Notes under the pieces: model-generated
Database searches by the model: none
What the model was told of the DNA's origin: nothing
The model's input: only the letters and a program-made list of their open reading frames with translations
Translations under genes and position numbers: made by a program
Assembly: GCA_008360955.1 (NCBI GenBank)
Contig: LUCM01005127.1
Coordinates: 1-64,000 of the forward strand
Origin: Fasciolopsis buskii
Lineage: Eukaryota > Platyhelminthes > Trematoda > Plagiorchiida > Fasciolidae
DNA length: 64,000 nucleotides
Reading direction: 5' to 3'
Part shown: one piece after another, positions 48,901-56,612 of the stretch
Layout of the letters: each line of letters starts with the position of its first letter
Numbering within the stretch: the first letter of the stretch is position 1

Positions 48901-49266
48901 ATAAGCCAAAAGCTTCACATTGACAGGTTTATCTACATAAATAAATCCTCCATAATGTCTTTATGAACAATGAATTAACTCCATTAAAACGGTCGCAGAT
49001 ATTACTGTTTTAAAAGAAAATCTTTGCTCGCCTGATTATAAACTTTCCTGCCAGGGCATGGCTTAACCATGGAGTTCATATCGGGAGAGTACACCGAGAC
49101 AATATGCCGAACGTCTCTATGCGGCCTAATACAAATGCTTGGAGGTCGCTGGGAAAACATACCTGTGATCTGACATTGATCCCAACTGGGCTGTTCCTAT
49201 GGCATACACATTTGAAGATTTTGACCATAAAATTACCGCTTGATCAGTAAGAACATGAATCCTCTA
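45905..49266. other. AT-rich stretch, nothing recognised
   Basis: Short frames (for example 45991-46188, 46320-46508, 47008-47205, 47215-47457 and 48037-48243) have no recognisable features. No SINE copies, LINE motifs or RNA genes were seen. Confidence 0.35.
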
Positions 49267-49360
49267 ATTGTGAATGATATAATATTAATAACACAGCGTT
49301 GTTGGTAGATGTAATGCGCCAACGTTTCGACTACCGTGGGTAGTCTTTCTCAAGGCAAGT
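49267..49360 (-). repeat. Penelope-like terminal repeat, inverted copy left of the gap
   Basis: This is the reverse complement of 50821-50917 with very few differences over about 90 bases. It contains the GACTACC-CAC-GGTAGTC hairpin followed by GAAACGTTGG. Together with the plus-strand copy it forms an inverted pair 1.5 kb apart. Confidence 0.8.
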
Positions 49361-49394
49361 TTTCGATACACTCCTTACATTTATTGTTCCACTT

Positions 49395-49793
49395 CCTGAG
49401 GATAATCTGCATATTACTGTAGGCGATTTTACTCATGCATCTACCTTATCACTAACTGTGTTTGATTTGACTGATCTCTGCGTTTCGGCCACCAGAGGCG
49501 GTTCCATTTTAGACAGAGTTATCAACAACCATACTGATTTATTTGCCCTGAAACTGCGTGCTCCAATTTCACGTAGTGATCATCGTTTGCTTCTATTACA
49601 ACCCAAGATATACTCTAGGTCAGTTTTCCATTTATTCGGACGAACAAATCAAATCCAAGTTCGCCTCCGTAACTTTTCACACAATTACATTGTTCTTCGG
49701 CAGAAATCCCTTTCATTCACATTTGCCTGGTTCTCGTTTGAACCGCTGCTTAATGGCAGTGTCAAACGTTTCCCAGAGACTAAAATTACCACA
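49395..49793 (+). pseudogene. non-LTR retrotransposon endonuclease fragment, cut by gap
   Basis: The frame reads 'LHITVGDFTHASTLSLTVFD', 'LTDLCVSATRGGSILDRVIN' and 'PISRSDHRLLLLQPKIYSR'. These match the second half of an AP-type LINE endonuclease: the GDFN block is GDFT, so the active-site Asn is lost, and the terminal SDH is intact. A frame change follows PKIYSR. The N gap begins at 49794. The clade (CR1/L2-like) is inferred from the text after SDH. Confidence 0.7.
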
Positions 49794-50544
49794 NNNNNNN
49801 NNNNNNNNNNNNNNNNNNNNNNNNNNNNNNNNNNNNNNNNNNNNNNNNNNNNNNNNNNNNNNNNNNNNNNNNNNNNNNNNNNNNNNNNNNNNNNNNNNNN
49901 NNNNNNNNNNNNNNNNNNNNNNNNNNNNNNNNNNNNNNNNNNNNNNNNNNNNNNNNNNNNNNNNNNNNNNNNNNNNNNNNNNNNNNNNNNNNNNNNNNNN
50001 NNNNNNNNNNNNNNNNNNNNNNNNNNNNNNNNNNNNNNNNNNNNNNNNNNNNNNNNNNNNNNNNNNNNNNNNNNNNNNNNNNNNNNNNNNNNNNNNNNNN
50101 NNNNNNNNNNNNNNNNNNNNNNNNNNNNNNNNNNNNNNNNNNNNNNNNNNNNNNNNNNNNNNNNNNNNNNNNNNNNNNNNNNNNNNNNNNNNNNNNNNNN
50201 NNNNNNNNNNNNNNNNNNNNNNNNNNNNNNNNNNNNNNNNNNNNNNNNNNNNNNNNNNNNNNNNNNNNNNNNNNNNNNNNNNNNNNNNNNNNNNNNNNNN
50301 NNNNNNNNNNNNNNNNNNNNNNNNNNNNNNNNNNNNNNNNNNNNNNNNNNNNNNNNNNNNNNNNNNNNNNNNNNNNNNNNNNNNNNNNNNNNNNNNNNNN
50401 NNNNNNNNNNNNNNNNNNNNNNNNNNNNNNNNNNNNNNNNNNNNNNNNNNNNNNNNNNNNNNNNNNNNNNNNNNNNNNNNNNNNNNNNNNNNNNNNNNNN
50501 NNNNNNNNNNNNNNNNNNNNNNNNNNNNNNNNNNNNNNNNNNNN
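49794..50544. other. assembly gap (751 N)
   Basis: Unknown bases. Long open frames that appear to cross this interval are artefacts of N codons. Confidence 0.99.
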
Positions 50545-50685
50545 CTGAGCGTAAGGTTGCCGAGGCTCTGGCGATAAGCACCCACCCCACATGCATAAAT
50601 CGGAACGACGGAGCAGAGATCTCGGAGATATGGACAGCCCTAACATCATTAAGAAACAAGCATACCAAAGGTCACCGCGCTAGTT
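50545..50685 (+). pseudogene. probable Penelope-like pol C-terminus fragment
   Basis: The frame just after the gap reads 'ERKVAEALAISTHPTCINRN', then 'DGAEISEIWTALTS', ending in a stop at about 50686. This matches the end of GIY-YIG-type endonuclease regions in Penelope-like elements, where an 'EA..I....P..N' block closes the protein. The terminal repeat lies 140 bases downstream, as expected for such an element. The identification rests on about 45 residues and context; the catalytic part is hidden by the gap. Confidence 0.45.
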
Positions 50686-50820
50686 GACCCCACCACCACG
50701 GTGACGCATGACGTGGAAGACAACTAATCACTCACCTGACCCACATTTCAAAGCACACACATACACGAACACAACTAAACATCAGTTGGCATGTGAACGT
50801 TCCCTCAGTCATTTGATTGT

Positions 50821-50917
50821 AAAACTTGCCTTGAGAAAGACTACCCACGGTAGTCGAAACGTTGGCGCATTACATCTACCAACAACGCTGTGTTATTAAT
50901 ATTATATCATTCACAAT
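50821..50917 (+). repeat. Penelope-like terminal repeat, plus copy
   Basis: It reads AAAACTTGCCTTGAGAAAGA, then a perfect 7-bp hairpin (GACTACC, loop CAC, GGTAGTC), then GAAACGTTGG and a conserved tail to TCATTCACAATAAAA. Terminal repeats of Penelope-like elements are known to carry hammerhead motifs. Here the hairpin plus GAAAC sits where stem II and the GAAA core would be, but CTTGAGAA stands in place of CTGANGA, so it is at most a degenerate hammerhead. Confidence 0.7.
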
Positions 50918-52093
50918 AAAAACCAATACATGGCGCATCGATTTTTCGATACACTCCTTACGTCGTTTGGTCCGGATATGAATCCTCTAACTTAGCTGAG
51001 ACTGGCAACCTGGACGCCAAGATCACCAAGAAATATCTTAAGAAAATATCAACTTAAGCGGATCCTTTTTTCGTTTTGTCCGTAACAAAGGCAATCTGAG
51101 CTATTCCAGTGGTTATCAGCGGTCGCGCGATGATGGACAGCGTTTGATAAGGCATAACAGACAGGTATAAACCGAAGCAGTTTAGCCACTTCAAATCTTT
51201 ACAAACAAATGATTATTCTTTAAAAGAACAACATTTCTACCGACTTAACTTGCGATCTAGAGAGAAGGGATAATTTCTGATTGACGTTTTGAGGTAGAAA
51301 TGGTAAATGATTTTAGAATAAAGGTTGACAAAACCAACTCGTTTTCAAAGTCATTCAGGATGAGCTTTGTACTCTGTATCGATAATCACATCGCACATTA
51401 TACATCATGCTTTGTTCTACATATCTTCCTGTCAGTTTTATGGTGTAAAATGTAACCCTGTGCTAATCTTGGATGCCTTTTCATGGCGGTCTCGTAACTA
51501 TGTTGACTCTAGTACTTCAAAGACTTATTTTCAATAATTCTGCAATTTGCAGATTCTAACTGTCTTCTTGGCTTATCTACATCCTCTTTGTTATGCTAGT
51601 CTCCTTCCCTATCTCAAATGGCCTCCCGTGCTCAGCTTGATGTTGCTTTTCTACTTCTCTCCAGGAGTTTGTTTAACCCCTACCCATCTTCTATTGCGCA
51701 AAGCTCAAATTTGCAACTAAATATTACTTCCCTGTATGCGGCAAGAATCCGACTACTTTTTTCCCTTGCTTGATCGGACTCAACGAAAGGTCCTCGAGCT
51801 AATCGATGACCATTTTTATCATTCACCCACCGTCAGGCAGGGCCTTTGAGAACTCTGTTCTGTCACTCTCACTCTTGCTTTCCGTTCTTGGATTTCTCCA
51901 CGTCGGTTTTGGTACCCATGATATTCATCAGCTTGTTCCATTTTCAGAATTCTAGACATGTATCAGGATTTTGCCTCGATGGGGTCATCCATCCATCTTT
52001 CCATATTCTTTTAACTACAGAATTACCAAGCCGTTAAAGACTGTCTGACACTCTTCCCAACTTTTAAAATCCCTCTCTTCAGAACAGATTCAA
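50918..52093. other. no supported gene
   Basis: The block TTTCGATACACTCCTTAC at about 50945-50962 also occurs at about 49365-49383, and ATGAATCCTCTAA occurs on both outer sides of the terminal-repeat pair. The region around the gap is therefore a composite of repeated pieces. A C/T-rich block (51560-52080) is probably an old repeat. Confidence 0.3.
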
Positions 52094-52258
52094 CTAACTG
52101 GTTCTTTCGTGAATATTCCTATTGTCTCTGTTGCAGTAAGTCATTTGACTAAAGAGTTTAGTCAGTCTACCGTAAATCACTTCGTGTTTACTAGTAATAA
52201 AAGAAACGAAAATCTCTTCGATTGAAATCTCCCAAGTGCCCACCGGTACTTTGAGTGC
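52094..52258 (-). CDS. candidate exon after a strong acceptor
   Basis: On the minus strand a long pyrimidine run ending CTGTTTGTGCTCTTAG is an excellent acceptor at about 52259. The frame after it reads 'ALKVPVGTWEISIEEIFVSF', then 'ITSKHEVIYGRLTKLFSQMT', and stops near 52094. A possible donor is ACG|GTAGAC. The family is not recognised. The acceptor and frame agree, but a linked exon is missing. Confidence 0.25.
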   Translation of the reverse strand, partial: ALKVPVGTWEISIEEIFVSFITSKHEVIYGRLTKLFSQMTYCNRDNRNIHERTS

Positions 52259-52339
52259 TAAGAGCACAAACAGAAAAAGGGACGTGATCAAATTGAAAGA
52301 GATACACTGCACACATGAAGCTAGAAAGTTCACCTTGCT

Positions 52340-55236
52340 TTTGGCAACTCATTTTCCCTATCCGATGTGAATCTGACGGAGGATGCAATAGGATCTTTAA
52401 GGTACCCCTAATAAATAGGTTAATTTAAATGACTTTTGCTGGCAATGACAATTCCATCAAATCAACTGTCACTTCAAGTTCTTCGGTATGTGTAGCAAAT
52501 AACTTGTACAACACCTAGTCAATTCAAAGTGACCTTTAGAATGATCACGCCCAGTGATATGCTTGACGTATAAGTGTAGTGAATGGAGTATACCTAATTC
52601 CTGCTAAGTACGATTACACGTGTGAGGCGGCCAGTTATCATGACCTCGAAAGTTGGTGGTGTGGGACCGCATAAAGCCACAGTAGAGCAGGCGGAATAAC
52701 GATTGGAGAGATAGCGAATTGCCGCCTCCCGGTTAGTAGTTTTGGTGACAGGCACCTAGTCCACGCGCTTCATCCCTACAAAAATTGTAAAACGAAACTT
52801 CCGTTTATTCCCATAAATTTCTGACCTGTGTTCAAATCAGTGCAACTGACTGTTTCAGATAGTGTTCATGATCTTATCTGTCCTTTGTATCATCCAGTTA
52901 GTATGCGAATTCAGCCGTATAAATACGCCTTTTGTGTCCATAAAGTAGGCATTCTTTTTCGTGGCACAATTCCGACCAGGACGGTTCTCAGGTCCGCTTT
53001 CACTGGGCAATGAGACTAGATATGGGTGAACGCTGGCCATATTCTAATTCGGATTCCGATTCGCAAACACATATTGGGAGACCATCCGATATCCGATAGT
53101 CCAGTTTAATAGGAAAAAAGACTGCAGTTTCATAAAACAAACATGCAACTAGTTGTTCTATCTAAATTGGATAAGCCAAATTCTAGTTAAGGTCTACTGG
53201 AATAACTTTCCCCAGTTCTACTGAGGTAGCAATAAGATTGAAAGAAAGTGAGAACGGATAACCCCTTAGAAACTTGAAATAGGACCAGAAGATGCTAGTT
53301 TGGAAAAATTTAACCCCTGTTGCATCACCATATTCCACTATTCGGCGAACACTGAAACTTATGCCCGCGAAATCTTACCATTTGACCATCCTCTTTCCTT
53401 ACCCCAATTTAGACTGCTCACATTTAATGTGATACAATAGCATGTTTATGAATCATTCAAAACGAGTTTGTTCGCCACTGGGTGTCACTCTAAAAAGCAT
53501 ATGACGAGGGGTTACCTAACTAATGAGCATTTGCTATTATTTGCCGGGACTTCGGTGATTTCCCTAGGCGAACCGGAACTTGACAGAACAGCGGACTTCG
53601 TTATTAGTTTGGCCTTACTATCGTAGGATAGCCATCGAGAGGACGAATTTTCGTCTATTTCTTCTGCCCAATTTCCATTTGGTCTGGCAAAGTTATCCTT
53701 GATTCAAATGGTTCGCATTTCTTCCAAACAAACGTTTGCATAGAAATTTATATGCAACTGAGGCGAAACCTCAAAAATGCTTAGTCCGACCTCGTTCCTC
53801 GCTTTGGAGAAGTTGAAAAACGTGTTGTATACCAAGGAAAAGCGTCGAATTTTTGAGCCAGTGAGTGGATGAAGAATCGCGAACTCTCATCGAACGGGGT
53901 TATCTGCGAACGTAACTTGGTGAACGAGTACAAGAAAAATTCAGCCAAATCGCTTTCATTATGCTCACACGTCAACCGTCTAGGACTGTCGATGCAAATA
54001 ACCAAGTCGGACGGGTAGAAAAATAAGTAAAATTAACAAGTCCTCTTTAGCGGAAGAATAAAACACCGGTGAAGGATTATTAAAAATCAATTATTTTGAG
54101 CGCGCGCATTTAGTTGCTTACACACCGCAGGTTTCAGCCACACAAAGGGTAAGGTCGAGAACAGTCGCACTTTTGGCATCGAATGAATCCAAACAATGAG
54201 AAACTAATAGGTTAAAGTTTTCTTAACCCTAAGTGGGTCAAAATCGCTTGCCTGAGCTAGTCTGGCTGTAATTTTTGGATATCAGCAATTCAATATAGTC
54301 CATAATTTCTTTGTTTCTTGATGAATCTAAATTCATTGTTGCCCAGCTCTTTGGTGTACGTTCTACAGTTCGTTTAGACTGACTATTTTGAGCCGTTCCG
54401 ACAAACATTCAGCCGAGATTACTGCGAATGAAGCAAAGAAAACAAGTTAAAATGTTTTGATCGGCTCGTTTAGGCCGATCGTTTGTGGAAAACTTGACGT
54501 CTAGTGATATACACATACAATTTAGGTATAGTATAGGTGATCAACTAAAACATTCACAGCTGAAACCTTATTATTTTGTTAATAAAATCTCTCTTGAGAA
54601 AAGTGCAAATAGCAAATTTCCTTAATTTGGTAAGCCTTTTGTCAATCATCTGACAAAGTGGATATTTTCAATCGAATCTAATACAGTAACCGTATTCTCT
54701 CTCAACAGTCAAATACCAGCCAGGTATATGTCCACATTAAGTGGTTGTTAGTTCGAACAGAGAGTAACACGTATGACACAACAGCGATATCATATATCCA
54801 CTTATTCTTGTATGAAAAGAGATATTTATCACCGACACATTTTACCACATGAGAACCTGTGAAAATTCTGCCCCGTCCGAAATCGAGTTTTCCGTAGGTG
54901 AATCTCAATTTTGCAAATTCTTTGAACAACAGCGTTCGCTGGAAAAAAGCCGAAAGTAAAGATTTTAACCATAAAACCTAACGGAGTCGCTAATCATCGG
55001 ATGTCAGCTTTTACTTGCAGAATTTTGGTTTTTATTGAAATTGAACAAAGTAAATTTTGGGATAAATGCATGTTTTTATGGTTCTCCCAATCACATGCGC
55101 CCAGAAAACAATGGACACATTTTACTACATTTTTACCTAGCTGTTATTCGGAATTATTGTACGTGAGAGAAAGCAACAGTAAGGAAAATCCACACGCATC
55201 TGACGGGCGATTTTAACTTAGGCCTGGTTGAGCGAT
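52340..55236. other. AT-rich stretch, no supported gene
   Basis: Unassigned frames of 61-75 codons occur on both strands (52828-53013, 53781-54005, 54702-54929, 55001-55216). A 7-bp hairpin GATCGGC/GCCGATC lies near 54460-54482. Nothing else was seen. Confidence 0.3.
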
Positions 55237-55714
55237 GGTGAAGTGGGTGCACAGACGATACGGGTAAGCCATTTTGGTTGTTTCTAACAATTCGCAATAA
55301 ACCACCATGGAATCGAATTATAGCTGAAGGATATGAAAACCGTAATATCTTATTACATCACACCAATAGTGATCATTGTGGAAAATGCATGGATTTCAAT
55401 ATTTGATGGAAGTGTCATTAAATTCTACAGTTTGAATACACATTTCGCGGATCATTTATTAAGTGAAACGGCTCAGGAACAAGTCACTTTTCGTGTTGGT
55501 TTTACGGTTCAGTTGCAGGGTTTCAATGGTTTCTACATAGCTTTGCTGTGTGGTTGCCACGGTGTTTTCGATTGACATTTGAGTTTCATGATTTTATTTC
55601 CAAGTTGACATAAATGCATTCATGAAATAATTCACCATGTGATATCATCGCCCAACTGACCATAAAGAAACCATGGAAGCACTGTACAGCTGTTTCATCC
55701 TTGTTAGGAATCAT
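55237..55714. repeat. tandem duplication, unit 1 (exact over 478 bp)
   Basis: By eye identical, base for base, to 55858-56335, an offset of 621. The last part includes the 3' tail and half of the hammerhead of a minus-strand SINE. An 80-codon open frame inside (55333-55575) is unrecognised and appears unchanged in both units. Confidence 0.9.
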
Positions 55715-55809
55715 CAGCAGTGCATGTGGACCGCGCCCGAACTGGGACGCGAACCCGAACAAGGACGAACGATTGTGAGTCGAACGCCTTAGCCATTACG
55801 CTACCGGGC
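55617..55809 (-). repeat. hammerhead SINE, complete (copy B)
   Basis: On the minus strand, in order: a tRNA-like head of about 75 bases with A box TAGCGTAATGG and B-box-like GGTTCGCGTCC, a hammerhead motif (55679-55723), and a tail ending TGAATTATTTCATGAATGC. At about 190 bases it matches SINE size. The head portion is the exact reverse complement of copy A, while the tail is identical to copy C, so this copy may be a join of the two. Confidence 0.8.
55679..55723 (-). ncRNA. type I hammerhead ribozyme motif, core intact (in SINE copy B)
   Basis: On the minus strand: stem I GCACUG/CAGUGC (6 bp); core CUGAUGA; stem II UUCCU-AACA-AGGAU, with four pairs and a U.U at the core-proximal position; core GAAA; a minimal stem III (AC, loop AGCU, GU); then cleavage after the H17 A of GUA. 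A further CCA/UGG pairing extends stem I beyond an internal loop. Known schistosome SM-alpha ribozymes have the same plan, including a two-pair stem III and a six-base loop II region. Here the conserved G-C at the base of stem II is U.U, which should lower activity. Confidence 0.75.
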
Positions 55810-55856
55810 AGGCTCTGAACGGTTTGTTGAACTTCACCACATGATGTTGCACCTAT

Positions 55857-55857
55857 N
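55857..55857. other. single N, probable contig join
   Basis: One ambiguous base sits exactly one base before the start of the second duplicated unit. This looks like a minimum-size scaffold gap rather than a base-call ambiguity. Confidence 0.8.
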
Positions 55858-56335
55858 GGTGAAGTGGGTGCACAGACGATACGGGTAAGCCATTTTGGTT
55901 GTTTCTAACAATTCGCAATAAACCACCATGGAATCGAATTATAGCTGAAGGATATGAAAACCGTAATATCTTATTACATCACACCAATAGTGATCATTGT
56001 GGAAAATGCATGGATTTCAATATTTGATGGAAGTGTCATTAAATTCTACAGTTTGAATACACATTTCGCGGATCATTTATTAAGTGAAACGGCTCAGGAA
56101 CAAGTCACTTTTCGTGTTGGTTTTACGGTTCAGTTGCAGGGTTTCAATGGTTTCTACATAGCTTTGCTGTGTGGTTGCCACGGTGTTTTCGATTGACATT
56201 TGAGTTTCATGATTTTATTTCCAAGTTGACATAAATGCATTCATGAAATAATTCACCATGTGATATCATCGCCCAACTGACCATAAAGAAACCATGGAAG
56301 CACTGTACAGCTGTTTCATCCTTGTTAGGAATCAT
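55858..56335. repeat. tandem duplication, unit 2
   Basis: Identical to 55237-55714. The first difference is at 56336 (G versus C at 55715), inside the hammerhead core of the SINE. After that the two copies diverge. Confidence 0.9.
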
Positions 56336-56378
56336 GAGCAGTGCATATCCACCGCGCCCGAACTGGGACACGAACCAT
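56238..56378 (-). repeat. hammerhead SINE, head-truncated (copy C)
   Basis: The minus-strand tail and hammerhead region are present. The tRNA-like head is cut at GTTCGTGTCCCAGTTCGGGC, near the B box. The hammerhead (56300-56344) has CUCAUGA in place of CUGAUGA (G5 to C), a change known to abolish hammerhead catalysis, while GAAA and the GUA cleavage triplet are intact. A spacer of about 40 bases separates it from copy A on the other strand. Confidence 0.8.
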
Positions 56379-56419
56379 GGACGAACATGTGGTGAAGTTC
56401 AACAGACCGTTCAGAGCCT

Positions 56420-56612
56420 GCCCGGTAGCGTAATGGCTAAGGCGTTCGACTCACAATCGTTCGTCCTTGTTCGGGTTCGCGTCCCAGTTCGGGCGCGGTC
56501 CACATGCACTGCTGATGATTCCTAACAAGGATGAAACAGCTGAACAGTGCTTCCATGGTTTCATAATTGTGACTTGAGCGATGATATCACATGGTGAATT
56601 ATTTCATGAAAG
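56420..56612 (+). repeat. hammerhead SINE, complete (copy A)
   Basis: The tRNA-like head begins GCCCGGTAGCG. The A box TAGCGTAATGG (56426-56436) and the B-box-like GGTTCGCGTCC (56474-56484) are spaced as in an internal Pol III promoter. The hammerhead region follows (56506-56550), then a tail to about 56612. No poly-A or simple-repeat end was obvious. It lies head-to-head with copy C, forming an imperfect palindrome around 56390. Confidence 0.85.
56506..56550 (+). ncRNA. type I hammerhead ribozyme motif, one core change (in SINE copy A)
   Basis: Stem I GCACUG (56506-56511) with CAGUGC (56545-56550), CUGAUGA (56512-56518), stem II UUCCU-AACA-AGGAU, GAAA (56533-56536), C, loop AGCU, then GAA instead of GUA. 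The U that pairs with the last A of GAAA and precedes the cleavage position is A here, so cleavage is not expected. The rest of the fold is intact. Confidence 0.75.

Noticed and set aside
49458..50687. 409-codon and similar long frames on both strands
   Set aside because: They exist only because N codons in the 751-base gap do not register as stops. Only the short ends outside the gap are sequence.
55333..56196. Two identical 80-codon proteins as a duplicated gene pair
   Set aside because: They fall in the exact duplicate beside the single N, so the second copy is probably an assembly artefact, and the frame itself has no recognisable feature.
56420..56495. A functional tRNA gene
   Set aside because: The head has A and B boxes but does not close into a clean cloverleaf, recurs in several copies, and continues into the hammerhead and tail, so it is the SINE head.
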